A stretch of 64,000 nucleotides of DNA from Bactrocera neohumeralis (GCF_024586455.1 NW_026089624.1:13049341-13113340), one strand, 5' to 3'; numbered from the stretch's first letter, positions 32,481-44,163 are shown. A program made the numbers and translations. The notes: generated by a model not told the origin, from the letters alone.

Positions 32481-32699
32481 ACTTAGCATAGGCCGCCAGT
32501 TGTGACCCCGGGAGTAGCCTGAGCTCAGCATTACCAAGGTATACTGAATAAAGCCGAAAGCTTAAGCACATATCGAGAGGTGTTAACTTGGACTGTGAAG
32601 TTGAATATTTCACAAAAATAGTTAAAATCGCTACGTGGAAGAGTACACCAAAAATTTCCATGGTAACAAATACCATAAACATATCTTAGAAAAGTGCAA
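32481..32699. other. Unassigned interval
   Basis: About 220 bases between the R1/LOA-group 5'UTR and the Jockey-like fragment. I see no gene or repeat. Confidence 0.35.
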
Positions 32700-33850
32700 G
32701 CCTCGAAGGAGATGGCAGCAAACTAGGCCCTCTGCTCTCAAAACTGAGCTTAATAATGGTACAGCGAAACGAAGGGCACAAATTAAAACAGTGCATTATG
32801 CCTAAGATACGTTCCATCGCTCTGGAAGGTATCTGGAGTCATAATGATACCTATGCCGGGTAAACCAGTACACGATATTACATCATATACGCCAATATCG
32901 CTGCTGCCAGCTTTATCTAAAATATTTGAGAACGTACTCTTAAATGGGCTCAAGCCAATAATCGATCGTAAACCCCTCATACCAACACATCAATTTAGCT
33001 TTTGTGACCACCATTCAACAATTGACCAGGTGCACTGAATTCTTAATTTCGTTGAAAATACAATTGATAAAAAGAACGTTTGTACAGCGGCCTTCTTTTC
33101 TTGGACGTGTCTCAATCTTTTGACAAAGTTTGGCATTCGGGTCTGCTACTCAAATTGAAATACAGGATATCCAAACAATATTGCGACATAGCTTTGTTAG
33201 CAGCTGGAGAGTCAGCTTCAGTATGTACTCGACGAGCGCAGACAGCAGTCAATGCAATTACTAAGGGGGCACATCTAAGTGGCGCATCAAATTAAACAAC
33301 ACCAAACCAATTCACGTCGACTTTACCTAGAAAAAAATCGACATATCGTCCGATTTATATGAATAATACTCCTATACCACATCATAACAGTGCTAGGTAC
33401 CTATATATTACCTTAGATGCTAAACTACGCTGGAAAGATCTTGTAAAAAAAGCACCTAACTGGGCAAGAGATCCACTCTATCAATCCAAAGCAAGCTGTT
33501 AGTATATAAACAAGTACTTAAGCCAGTTTGGGCCTACAGAGCTCAACTATGGTGTTGCTCAAGTCAAGGCTGTATTGCCAGGATTCAGAGCTTTCAAAGG
33601 AAGGTACTAAGGACTTTAGTTAATGCTTCTTGGTACGTTAGATCTTCTGACCTGCACTGTGATATAGGCGTGAATTCAGTGGTAAATGAAATCTCCAAAA
33701 TTGCAAAATCTCACGAACTGAGGCTTACCAGCACTTTTATGAAGTCGCCCCGGACTCATCGAAACTGTTGGGCGAGAAATCCGGTTGGAACGCAAGAACT
33801 CTTTCGACCTGGTAAGACAACAGTAGCAACAAATGTATTTATTAACATTT
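32700..33850 (+). pseudogene. Jockey-clade reverse transcriptase fragment
   Basis: Around 32800-33040 it reads VPSLWKVSGVIMIPMPGKP, SYTPISLLPALSKIFENVLL and HQFSFCDHHSTIDQVH. Next comes AAFFSWTCLNLLTKFGIRV in mixed frames, corresponding to motif A (FLDVSQSFDKVWHSGLLLKL in frame 33080-33170). After KYRISKQY the sequence jumps to DIALLAAGESASVCTRRAQ, so the segment with PQGS and the YADD tyrosine is deleted. The later part (to 33840) has the thumb, with several stops. This is a dead, internally deleted piece. Confidence 0.8.
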
Positions 33851-33892
33851 AGCTTTTAAGTATTTCTCCCAATTAACGACCGCAGGGACGAG

Positions 33893-36611
33893 TAGGTCCT
33901 TGTGACATTTACTACAGTGGCAATATAAAGGAACGCAAGTTTGGTGTTGGATTCGTGGTGGGAGAGAGACTCCGCCGTTAAGTACTATCATTCACTCCGG
34001 TGAATGAAAGTCTAACCACAATCCGCATCAAAGCGAGGTTCTTCAACATATCGCTGATTTGCGCCCACGCCCCGACGGAAGAGAAGGACGATGTGACCAA
34101 AGATGCCTTCTATGAGCGCTTGGAGCGCGCTTATGAGAGCTGCCCCCGTCACGATGTCAAAATCGTGCTTGGCGACTTTAACGCCAGGGTGGACAAAGAA
34201 GGTATATTTGGCACTACGGTCGGTAAATTCAGCCTCCACGACGAAACATCCCCAAATGGGTTGAGGCTGATTGACTTCGCCGGGGCCCGAAATATGTTTA
34301 TCTGTAGTACTAGATTCCAGCATAAAAAGATTCATCAAGCTACCTGGCTGCCTCCGGATCGAAAAGCTACTAACAAGATCGATCATGTTGTGATAGATGG
34401 AAGACACGTCTCCAGTGTTTTAGATGTGCGTGCGCTCCGAGGTCCTAACATCGACTCGGACCACTATCTTGTTGCAGCTAAGACTCGCACTCGCCTCTGT
34501 GCAGCAAAAAACGCCCGCCAAAAAACACAAGGTAGGTTCGACGTCGAGAAGCTGCAATCACAACAGACAGCCGAACGATTTTCTACTCGGCTTGCACTCC
34601 TGCTCTCTGAGAGCACTCGTCAACAACTCGGTATAAGGGAACAGTGGGACGGCATTTCAAATTCCTTACGTACAGCTGCAACCGAAACCATTGGTTTTCG
34701 GAAAGAGCAAAAGAACAGCTGGTACGACGAGGAGTGCCGTGTCGCAGCGGAGAGAAAACAAGCTGCCTACCTCGCAACGTTACGAGTGACCACTACACGT
34801 GCGGGACGGGATAGATACCGAGAGTTGAAGAGGGAAGCGAGACGCATTTGCAGACAGAAGAAGAAAGAGGCCGAAATGCGTGAGTACGAAGAGCTTGACA
34901 AGCTGGCCGACAGGGTTAATGCTCGAAAATTTTACGAAAAAATGCGGCGGCTTACAGAAGGTTTCAAGACCGGAGCATACTCTTGTAGAACCCCCAAAGG
35001 TAATCTAGTGACCGATGCCCAGAGCATACTTAAATTATGGAGGGAACACTTCTCCAGCCTGCTGAATGGCAGTGAACGCACAACACCAGGAGAAGGCGAA
35101 CCCGATTCCCCAATCGATGACGATGGAGCAGACGTTCCATTACCCGAACATGAAGAAGTTCGAATAGTAATTGCCCGCCTCAAGAACAACAAAGCGGCAG
35201 GGGCCGACACACTACCGGCCGAGCTATTCAAACACGGCGGCGAAGAACTAATAGGGAGCATGCATGAGCTTCTTTGTAAAATATGGTCGGACGAAAGCAT
35301 GCCCAACGATTGGAGTTTAGGTGTGCTATGCCCAATCCATAATCCAATAAATCCCACCGTCAACAAACTGATTGGACCTTATCAGTGTGGCGCCAGACCT
35401 GGAAAATCAGCAACCGACCAGATATTCACCATGCGCCAAATCTTGGAAAAGACTCGTGAAAGAAGAATCGACACACCACCTCTTCGTCAATTTCAAAGCT
35501 GCTTTCGACAGCACGAAAAGGAGCTGCCTTTATGCCGCGATGTCTGAATTTGGTATCCCCGCAAAACTGATACGGCTGTGTAAGCTGACGTTGAGCACCA
35601 CCAAAAGCTTCGTCAGAATCGGGAAGGACCTCTCCGAGCCGTTCGATACCAAACGAGGTTTCAGACAAGGCGACTCCCTATCGTGCGACTTCTTCAACCT
35701 GCTCCTGGAGAAAATAGTTCGAGCTGCAGAACTAAACAGAGAAGGTACCATCTTCTATAAGAGTGTACAGCTGCTGGCGTATGCCGACGATATTGATATC
35801 ATCGGCCTTAACACCCGCGCCGTTAGTTCTGCTTTCTCTAGGCTGGACAAGGAAGCAGAGAAAATGGGTCTGGTAGTGAACGAGGGCAAAACGAAATATC
35901 TCCTGTCATCGAACAAACAGTCGTCGCAGTCGCAACTTGGCTCTCACGTCACTGTTGACAGTCATAACTTTGAAGTTGTAGATAATTTCGTCTATTTAGG
36001 AACCAGCATTAACACCACCAATAATGTCAGCCTGGAAATCCAACGCAAGATTGCTCATGCCAACAGGTGCTACTTCGGACTGAGTAGGCAATTGAAAAGT
36101 AAAGTCCTCTCTCGACGAACAAAAGCTAAACTCTATAAGTCGCTCATAATTCCCGTCCTTCTATTTGGTGCAGAGGCTTGGGCGATGACAGCAACCGATG
36201 AGTCGACGTTACGAGTTTTCGAGAGAAAAGTTCTGCGAAAGATTTATAGTCCTTTGCGCATTGGCCACGGCGAATATCGCATCCGATGGAACGATGAGCT
36301 GTACGAGATATATGACGACATTGACTTAGTTCAGCGAATTAAAAGACAGCGGCTACGCTGGCTAGGTCATGTTGTCCGGATGGATGAAAACACTCCAGCT
36401 CTGAAAGTATTCGACGCAGTACCCGCCGGGGGAAGCAGAGGAAGAGGAAGACCTCCACTCCGTTGGAAGGACCAAGTGGAGAAGGACCTGGCTTCGCTTG
36501 GAATATCCAATTGGCGCCACGTAGCGAAAAGAAGAAACGACTGGCGCGCTGTTGTTAACTCGGTTATAATCGCGTAAGCGGTGTCTACGCCAATTAAGAA
36601 GAAGAAGAAGT
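33893..36611 (+). mobile_element. RTE-like non-LTR retrotransposon, 5'-truncated (copy 4)
   Basis: It starts inside the endonuclease (GACGAGTAGGTCCTTGTGAC, as in copies 6 and 9) and runs to the family tail CTACGCCAATTAAGAAGAAG. Two long overlapping frames cover it. An approximately 100-base deletion near 35340 removes the NYRGISLL region. Confidence 0.9.
34000..36577 (+). pseudogene. RTE-like endonuclease and reverse transcriptase (copy 4)
   Basis: This polyprotein nicks DNA and primes reverse transcription. Frame 34000-35547 has IRIKARFFNISLICAHAP, IVLGDFNARVDKEG and SDHYLVAAKTR (endonuclease), the basic linker CRQKKKEAEMREYEELDKL and RT start ARLKNNKAAGADTLPAEL. At about 35475 two bases of a CA run are lost, shifting to 35372-36577: HHLFVNFKAAFDSTKR (motif A, Asp changed to Asn), RGFRQGDSLSCDFFN, LAYADDIDIIGLN (intact), and the C-terminal IKRQRLRWLGHVVRMDEN and GRGRPPLRWKDQVEKDL. 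The motif A change and the deletion mean no RT activity. Confidence 0.9.
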
Positions 36612-37885
36612 GTATAAAAAGCTGTCTCTACTGATCAGCCCTTCGTATGAGTGCTGCGCTTTGGAAAGGTTTCTAACAGGCGCTGCGGCTCTAATGTGCG
36701 CGTCTCAGATTTTCACTACCATCTAGCTCGAAGAAGCTTAAGCTTATTGGTAGGTTGGTCTTCAGAATAGGTTGGGCTTTTCCTATCTGATTTCGGTATG
36801 AAAACTATTTGTGTGGGTCGAATGATCGATTTGCTCATTTTATTTTACTCTCCGTAAAGATGTGTTTGGGAACGTTTACCGCACTCCTCCCTTCATAGCT
36901 AGGACTTACCGCGATCTTACAGCCTGGAAAGCACGCACCAGAGAGCTGCAACGAGTATGATAAAATCAGAACAAACAGTCGTGCCAAAAACACAATCAAA
37001 TCAATTCAGTTCAGCATAGACAACAATGTTAGTCAATTCGTGTTGCCGCCAGCGTCAACAGACCTGATGTAATACGAACAATCTGTTCTTCGGCAATCAC
37101 GATCGTGTAAACGTATGGCTGGCTGCGGTTGCAATCGATTTTCAAAAAATCGATCTTTTTTTGCATTTTCTTATTATATATATATCTGAGTATACACACG
37201 CAAAATTTCAAGTCGATGCGACGATTATTTTCGAAGCTATAGACACATTAGTGAAGGCGCGCCGTCGAAACTATAAACTCGTTTTTCTCGAAACGGTGTT
37301 TTCAAAGTCGGTGAGCAAGATTTCTCAGAAACGGCTGAACCGATCGGTCTGAAATTTTTACACAAGCTTCTAAGCTATATTGTTTAGTAATTAATAGAAG
37401 GATTTCCCCATCCAATGAAATAAAAATTTCGAAATTTTTATAAATAATTAAAGACCCGAATTTTGGTCGAAAATCGAAACTTTTGCTTTGAGTAGCCGCC
37501 ATTTTGTCGAAAAATTTTTTTGCTAATTCCTTCGATCAATCACTAGATTATTTAATATATTAATGAAATTTATTTGGTTTTTGCATTGTTGATGAGTCCA
37601 GAGATATCGTGCTCACCGCAAGAGGCCTTTTTTTTTTGCGGACCGGAGAAAAAAATCTTGAAAAATGCCTTTTTTTCCACCTAACTGTACATAACCCCTT
37701 CAGAGCGTTGCGACGATTGTTTGAATTAAAATGAAACTTTGGGTAAACTATAAGTAAATCTATAGGTAAATCTATGAATACAGCAAACAACAACCATTTT
37801 CTGCTGGACTGATTTGAATCATGTGTGGCAAAAAATGTATCAGCTTCGAAAATGTGCGCATGTTACAAATTTTCGAAGCGTAAAC
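36612..37885. other. Unassigned AT-rich interval
   Basis: No convincing gene. It contains a block (about 37160-37500) with phrases such as CTCAGAAACGGCTGAACCG and CATTAGTGAAGGCGCGCCG that read like part of an old dispersed repeat, but I cannot name it. Small open frames here have no recognisable domain. Confidence 0.35.
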
Positions 37886-37894
37886 AATGGAAAT

Positions 37895-38045
37895 TGCATC
37901 GAATACGTACATATGTACATACATATATATACATGTACATACATTTGTTGTATGTATGTACTCGATGGAATTTCCATTATACCTATAACATATGTACATA
38001 TATACATACATACATGCATACACAAACATATGTAAATATTTGAAA
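37895..38045. repeat. Simple repeat of ACAT/GTAT type
   Basis: Degenerate tetranucleotide runs (ACATACATATGTACATACAT-like) on both strands. The Tyr/Cys/Met-rich frames here are products of the repeat, not genes. Confidence 0.85.
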
Positions 38046-38299
38046 CAGAACAAAAGTGCACTAGTCAATCAGTGTTTAGGGGATGATATACAAACCAAAC
38101 TCTGTCGATCATTTCAATCATTGAAGCATGAGTTTGCATCTCTATGGGTATTTTCTGCTGACACGAACGTTCATAAACAAATCAGGTATAAGCTGATCGC
38201 TAGTGATCCAAAGTTTTTCTCTATCGCTGATTTGAAGACAAACAGTTCACTTCGTGTACATGAACTGAACTGACAGAATCAGACAGAGTAACGGATAAG
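38046..38299. other. Unassigned interval
   Basis: Unique-looking sequence with one short frame and no recognised motif. Confidence 0.3.
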
Positions 38300-38940
38300 T
38301 ACTTAAGTATAAACACAAATTTATTACTCGTTGCAGTTCTATGGTACGCACTGACTAGGATTCCAATGGGTCTTGGAAGTTGTCCGTCCACTATCCACTA
38401 CTTTTGCGAATTAGACTGGGCGAGGCGGGTCATTTGGATATTATTTTCTTAAGTCTCGCTACCTCGTTGGTCTTAACAAATCCATTAGAAAGGTTTTTCC
38501 AGGATTCTCGCTTTGTCGTGCGCACCAACTTCTTGTAGTCCTTTAGAAGATCTTTATATATATGTTCCAACCGTCCTTGCTTTCTACTAGCTTGGCCCCA
38601 TTGAAGCATTCACGTACTTTTCGTCTGCAAGATCCAAACTCCTTGTTCCACCAGGAAGTCGCTTGAGTCGCAGTGTAGGGCATGCGTAGTGAAGAGCCGT
38701 ATTTAGGGCATTCCTAAATAAAGTCACGCCCTTTTCAAGTTCTTCGTGTGAATTATACACGTAAGATCTAAGTCTCTTGTCTAATAGGATTTCTCGTAAC
38801 CTCGATTCTGATCTTCTCATCCGATCTAAGGGAGAAGTAGATGTAGCTGTGGTCAGAGAACGACGGTGTGCTTAGCACCCTCCAGTTTTCTACCAAAGTA
38901 TCTCTACTTGTGTACAGAGTTATGTCTACAACGTTGCTTT
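38300..38940 (-). pseudogene. LOA-like ORF2: endonuclease end and pre-RT
   Basis: The minus strand reads VVDITLYTSRDTLVENWRVL then PSFSDHSYIYFSL (last endonuclease motif with Asp-His), and RRSESRLREILLDKRL-like sequence. ATSWWNKEFGSCRRKVRECF follows near 38620-38560, with WKNLSNGF- and EVARLKK-like pieces. This pattern, WWNxE after the endonuclease, is the LOA pre-RT region. Frames change at least twice. Confidence 0.65.
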
Positions 38941-38942
38941 AA

Positions 38943-39146
38943 GTGGGTGCTATGTTGTTAGGTTCCTCAGCTGGCATTGAGTCCAATACGATCCCTGAGG
39001 AATTTTTCTGCTGCGTTTGCGCTAAAAGGCTCCATCCGTACTCCACCTCGGTTAGGTGTAATACATGCAATGGATGGAGCCATCTTATGACCTGCTCAGG
39101 CCTTAAGACCTATAGAGAGTGGACCAACGCAACACTGCGGCACTAG
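38943..39146 (+). CDS. Short ORF with a PHD/RING-like zinc finger
   Basis: A 67-codon frame with CCVCAKRLHPYSTSVRCNTC then NGWSHLMTCSGL, a Cys-x2-Cys, Cys-x2-Cys, His, Cys pattern like the PHD-type fingers at the start of some non-LTR retrotransposon proteins. It begins directly beside the LOA-like fragment, on the opposite strand, and stops after KTYREWTNATLRH. It may be a retroelement scrap or a real small gene; I favour the former. Confidence 0.5.
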   Translation: MGAMLLGSSAGIESNTIPEEFFCCVCAKRLHPYSTSVRCNTCNGWSHLMTCSGLKTYREWTNATLRH

Positions 39147-39284
39147 TCTCTACGGCTGTGCAATCTGCACACAGTTCGCGCGAGTTGCGTCATCAGATGA
39201 CTCCACCACTCCCACAATACTGCGAAGAAGCATATTTTAAATAATTAAATAATAATTGTAAATATGTGTATTTTGCAACTATAA

Positions 39285-39345
39285 ATACATATATACAAAA
39301 GTTGCAAAATAGCATAACCAAATACGGTACCATGATCGTGTATAT
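39285..39345 (+). repeat. Direct repeat flanking the mariner (left unit)
   Basis: About 60 bases, including AAAAGTTGCAAAATAGCATA and CGGTACCATGATCGTG, recur at 43150-43207 on the other side of the mariner. Without the mariner, the two copies would be about 82 bases apart, a small tandem repeat. Confidence 0.8.
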
Positions 39346-39593
39346 ACAAACACACATTTATAATAGGTTGTCAAAAAAGTCTTGCGGTATTTTTATTGAA
39401 TTTTATTTATTTTTATTTTATTTTATTTTTTTCTACTATGCCGGTCTCTTTCGACCAATTCAACGATTTTATAGCAATTTTCGACGACAAGCCTTCCGGA
39501 GCGTGGCGCATCTTCGACCACCTCTACACCAGAACGAAAACGTTGAAACCATCGTTGTTCGGTGGAAATGGAAACTGTATCGGGTCCATAAAC

Positions 39594-42500
39594 TTCTTCT
39601 TCTTAATTGGCGTAGACACCGCTTACGCGATTATAGCCGAGTTAACAACAGCGCGCCAGTCGTTTCTCCTTTTCGCTACGTGGCGCCAATTGGATATTCC
39701 AAGCGTAGCCAGGTCCTTTTCCACTTGGTCCTTCCAACGGAGTGGAGGTCTTCCTCTTCCTCTGCTTCCCCCGGCGGGTACAGCGTCGAATACTTTCAGA
39801 GCTGGAGTGTTTTCGTCCATTTGGACAACATGACCTAGCCAGCGTAGCCGCTGTCTTTTAATTCGCTGAACTATGTCAATGTCGTCGTATATCTCGTACA
39901 GCTCGTCGTTCCATCGAATGCGATATTCGCCGTGGCCAACGCGCAAAGGACCATAAATCTTTCGCAGAACTTTTCTCTCAAAAACTCGCAACGTCGACTC
40001 ATCAGTGTTGACATCGTCCAAGCCTCTGCACCATATAGCAGGACGGGAATTATGAGCGACTTATAGAGTTTGGCTTTTGTTCGTCAAAAGAGGACTTTAC
40101 TTTTCTATTGCCTACTCAGTCCGAAGTAGCACCTGTTTGCGAGAGCAATCTTGCGTTGGATTTCCAGGCTGACATTGTTGGTGGTGTTAAAACTGGTTCC
40201 TAAATAGACGAAATTATCTACAACTTCAAAGTTATGACTGTCAACAGTGACGTGAGTGCCAAGTCGCGAGTGCGACGACTGTTTGCTTGATGACAGGAGA
40301 TATTTCGTCTTGCCCTCGTTCACTGCCAGACCCATTTGTTTTGCTTCCTTGTCTAGTCTGGAGAAAGCAGAACTAACGGCGCGGGTGTTAAGGCCGATGA
40401 TATCAATATCATCAGTATACGCCAGCAGCTGTAGACTCTTATAAAAGATGGTACCTTCTCTACTAAGTTCTGCAGCTCGATCTATTTTCTCCAGAAGCAG
40501 GTTGAAAAAGTCACACGATAGGGAATCGCCTTGTCTGAAACCTCGTTTGGTATCGAACGGCTCGGAGAGGTCCTTCCCGACTCTGACGGAGCTCTTCGTG
40601 TTGCTCAACGTCAGTTTACACAGCCGTTTTAGTTTTGCGGGGATACCAAATTCAGACATCGCGGCATAGAGGCAGTTCCTTTTCGTGCTGTTGAAAGCAG
40701 CTTTGAAATCGACGGAGAGGTGGTGTGTGTCGATTCTCCTTTCACGGGTCTTTTTCAAGATTTAACGCATGGTGAATATCTGGTCGGTTGTTGATTTTCC
40801 AGGTCTAAAGCCACACTGATAAGGTCCAATCAGTTTGTTGACGGTGGGCTTTAATCTTTCACACAATACGCTCGATAGAACCTTATATGCGATGTTGAGG
40901 AGGCTAATCCCACAGTAGTTGGCGCAGATTGTGGGGTCTCCTTTTTTATGGATTGGGCATAGCACACTTAAATTCCAATCGTTGGGCATGCTTTCGTCCG
41001 ACCATATTTTACAAAGAAGCTGATGCATGCTCCTTATCAGTTCTTCGCCGCCGTGTTTGAATACCTCGGCCGGTAATCCATCGGCCCCCGCCGCTTTGCT
41101 GTTCTTCAGGCGGGTAATTGCTATTCGAACTTCTTCATGGTCGGGCAATGGAACGTCTGCTCCATTGTCATCGATTGGGGAATCGGGTTCGCCTTCTCCT
41201 GGTGTTGTGCGTTCACTGCCATTCAGCAGGCTGGAGAAGTGTTCCCTCCATAATTTAAGTATGCTCTGGGCATCGGTGACTAGATCACCTTTGGGGGTTC
41301 TACAAGAGTATGCTCCGGTCTTGAAACCTTCTGTAAGCCGCCGCATTTTTTCGTAGAATTTTCGAGCATTACCCCTGTCGGCCAGCTTATCAAGCTCTTC
41401 GTACTCACGCATTTCGGCCTCCTTCTTTTTCTGTCTACAAATGCGTCTCGCTTCCCTCTTCAACTCTCGGTATCTATCCCATCCCGCACGTGTAGTGGTC
41501 GATCGTAACGTTGCGAGGTAGGCAGTCTGTTTTCTCTCCGCTGCGGCGCGGCACTCCTCGTCGTACCAGTTGTTCTTTTGCACTTTCCGAAAACCAAGGG
41601 TTTCGGTTGCAGCTGTACGTAAGGAGTTTGAAATGCCGTCCCACAGTTCCCTTATACCGAGTTGTTGATGAGTGCTCTCAGAGAGCAGGAGTGCAAGACG
41701 AATAGAAAAACGTTTGGCAGTCTGTTGTGATTGCAGCTTTTCGACGTCGAACCTTCCTTGTGTTTGTTGGCGTGCGTTTGTTGCTGCACAGAGACGGGTG
41801 CGAATCTTGGCTACAACAAGATAGTGGTCCGAGTCGATGTTAGGACCTCGGAGCGCACGCACATCTAAAACACTGGAGACGTGTCTTCCGTCTATCACAA
41901 CATGATCGATCTGGTTGGTAGTTTTTCGATCCGGAGACAGCCAGGTAGCCTGATGAATTTTTTTGTGCTGGAATCTAGTACTACAGATAACAACAGATAT
42001 TTCGGGCCCCGGCGAAGTCGATCAGCCTCAACCCATTTGGGGATGTTTCCTCGTGGAGGCTGAATTTACCGACCGTAGTGCCAAAGATACCTTCTTTGCC
42101 CACCCTGGCGTTAAAGTCGCCAAGCACGATTTTGACATCGTGGCGGGGGCATCTCTGATAAGTGCGTTCCAAGCACTCATAAAAGGCATCTTTGGTCACA
42201 TCGTCCTTCTCATCCGTCGGAGCGTGGGCGCAGATCAGCGATATGTTGAAGAACCTCGCTTTGATGCGGATTGTGGCTAGACGTTCATTCAGCGGAGTGA
42301 ATGATAGTACTCGGCGACGGAGTCTCTCTCCCGCCACGAATCCCACACCAAACTTGCGCTCCTTTTTATGGCCACTGTAGCAAATGTCACAAGGACCTAC
42401 TCGTCTCTGTCCTTGTCCCGTCCATCGCATTTCTTGGACGGCGGTGATGTCAGCCTTTATTTTCACGAGGACATCAGCCAGCTGGGCAGCGGCACCTTCC

Positions 42501-42864
42501 CAATTAAGGGACCGGACATTCCAGGTGCATGCCCTGATATCGTTGTCCTTATTTCGTTTGCCATGGTCGTCATCAAAAGAGGGGTTTCTCATCCGAGGCT
42601 GTTTGTCGCTTTTCATTGGGATAGGCTTTTTACGTGGCGGGTCCCAAACCCAGCGCACAACCCTGTGCAGAAGATGTTTCGCCTTCTCACTTTAGCTCAC
42701 CTTCGAACGGATGTTCTTAGGCTACCCAGAGGATACTTGGTCAAAGACCGGAAGTCGTGAGCTGCTTGAGTCATATGTAAAAGAATCGTTTCTGGCCACT
42801 CCCAAGTGAATGGCGATCAGAGAACTTTCCTCACTTGCGTGAACTTCTACACATGACCCCATCC
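39594..42864 (-). mobile_element. RTE-like non-LTR retrotransposon, full length (copy 6)
   Basis: A 3271 bp copy with the target duplication TCCATAAAC on both sides (39585-39593 and 42865-42873), inside the mariner transposase. Its sense 5' end is GGATGGGGTCATGTGTAG, which agrees with copy 9. The 3' end is CCAATTAAGAAGAAG. It defines the length and ends of the family. Confidence 0.93.
39623..42658 (-). pseudogene. RTE-like endonuclease and reverse transcriptase (copy 6)
   Basis: Frame 42658-41981 (225 codons) has RACTWNVRSLNWEGAAAQLA, ITAVQEMRWTGQ and IVLGDFNARVGKEG. A frameshift near 41990 leads to 41898-40762 with IDGRHVSSVLDVR, SDHYLVVAK and NYCGISLLNIAYKVL. It ends at TAA 40760, where other copies have CAA (Gln). 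Frame 40758-40105 has LSVDFKAAFNSTK (motif A intact) and AYTDDIDIIGLN (YADD with Ala to Thr), ending at a TAG where others read Leu. Frame 40021-39623 gives the C-terminus. With two nonsense codons and two frameshifts over full length, it is the best template for the family. Confidence 0.92.
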
Positions 42865-43149
42865 TCCATAAACTGCACAAATTTTATTGACGGTTTGAGA
42901 TGCATTTTTGCCTTTATCGTAGTAGTACTGTAAAATATGCCGTATTTTCTCTTTATTTTGCTCCATGTTTGCGACGCTATAACTCACGAACGACCTGAAA
43001 GAAACGACAATCAAACAAATGCGTGTTAGCGCGTGAAATGAGCTTTCCAAAAAGGTATAGCATGACCCGATGCGACGAATAAAACTAGAACTACGCGCTT
43101 TCAGCGCCAACTAGCGAAAATACCGCAAGACTTTTTTGACAACCTATGT

Positions 43150-43207
43150 ATATATATACAAAAGTTGCAAAATAGCATAACCAAATACGGTACCATGATC
43201 GTGTATA
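43150..43207 (+). repeat. Direct repeat flanking the mariner (right unit)
   Basis: Second copy of the 39285-39345 sequence, including AATAGCATAACCAAATACGG. Confidence 0.8.
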
Positions 43208-43274
43208 TATGTATACATATACATGAATAAACGTTCTTGGTATCGTATTACCTAAATATTAAATTGATTACTTG

Positions 43275-43468
43275 AGTTATGCCGAGCCGTTGACAGTAAT
43301 AATAAAATGTCGAATCAGCACAACGGCTCTAAGTAAATTACGCTAAGCATAGTTTAAGAATGAAATGACAATTTAATAAAGAACCTGACGGCAAACCGCA
43401 CAGTACGGGGAATCAAGGTTTTTTATTAAAAAAAAAACATTTTCTGTTCCGTCAACAGAAAACGTAAC
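43275..43468 (+). repeat. Putative 5' LTR, Gypsy B
   Basis: It begins AGTTATGCCG and ends AACGTAAC followed by T, giving AGTTA/TAACT inverted ends as in gypsy-like LTRs. An AATAAAG polyadenylation-like signal lies near 43377. Copy A has the same AGTTA end next to its primer site. The exact start rests on this symmetry because no second LTR is available. Confidence 0.5.
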
Positions 43469-43480
43469 TGGCGCAGTCGG
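43469..43480 (+). other. tRNA-Ser primer binding site, Gypsy B
   Basis: TGGCGCAGTCGG, complementary to the 3' end of insect tRNA-Ser with CCA, directly after the putative LTR. Confidence 0.82.
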
Positions 43481-44163
43481 ATTTCGTAAAGAACCCAGTT
43501 CTTGTTTCAATTAAATACCGCGACCGAAAACCGAAAAAAGTAATAAATAAATAAAGAAGTAGTAATAACCTACTGTGATCAAATTGAAAGGTGAAACAAC
43601 TCTTCTTCAGCAAATAAAAATATGAATAAAGCATTAAAACAATAGAAAAAACATTGCATGAATTTTAAAAATAAGCAAGAATTTTGCTTAAAACAAAAGA
43701 AAAGAAAAACGCCACAGAAAGCAAATGGAAATATGAATAAAGTATTAAAACAATAGAAAAAACAATGCATTAATTAAAAAATAAACAAGAATTTTGCGTA
43801 AAACAAGAGAAAGGAAAAACGCCACAGAAATCAGGTTAAAAATTTGAAAAAAAAATAAAATAAAATAAAAATTGCAGCAAAGGCAAGAATAACAACAACA
43901 GGAGTAGCAGCAAAAGTAACAATAACAGTAACAGCAGCAACAACAGTAAGGTACAAAAACACTAATACATATTACACTCTAGATATTAAAATATTAAAAT
44001 TTAAAAGTATGTACACCTATACTCGCTTAAACTAATTAACTTCAGAATATACAATTATACAAAAGTATTTTGCCAAAAGCAGTTATTTTATAAGTTTGAA
44101 AAAAAAATAATAATAATTAATATTAATCTGAATTAAATTAAATTTAAAAACACTCCAAGTATA
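43481..44163 (+). other. Gypsy B leader
   Basis: AT-rich untranslated leader with two direct copies of an approximately 120 base block (43620-43700 and 43738-43830, sharing ATGAATAAAG and AAACGCCACAGAAA). A CAA/CAG-rich stretch at 43880-43950 resembles the copy A leader. Confidence 0.6.

Larger units (their letters stand above)
39410..42966 (-). pseudogene. Mariner transposase N-terminus, split by an RTE-like element
   Basis: ATG at 42966 begins MEQNKEKIRHILQYYYDKGK and NASQTVNKICAVYG, the first helix-turn-helix of a mariner transposase. After the inserted RTE the frame resumes near 39593 (minus) as VYGPDTVSISTEQRWFQRF, RSGVEVVEDAPRSGRLVVEN and stops soon after. The D,D34D catalytic domain is absent. 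This product could bind inverted repeats at most. Confidence 0.85.
39366..43144 (-). mobile_element. Mariner element (mellifera-type), internally deleted, holding an RTE insertion
   Basis: Terminal inverted repeats begin GGTTGTCAAAAAAGTCTTGC at the left (39366) and are present inverted at the right (ending 43144). TA flanks both ends (39364-39365, 43145-43146), the mariner target duplication. Without the RTE-like copy the element is about 500 bases: the N-terminal part of the transposase, then a jump to the far inverted repeat. Confidence 0.88.

Noticed and set aside
37772..38068. Tyr/Cys/Met-rich frames on both strands
   Set aside because: They translate a degenerate ACAT/GTAT simple repeat.
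39623..42658. Host craniofacial-development-protein-2-like gene (EN domain with DFNARVGKEG)
   Set aside because: Such names are often given to RTE-group endonucleases. Here the EN is in frame order with RT, has nine relatives and is flanked by a target duplication.
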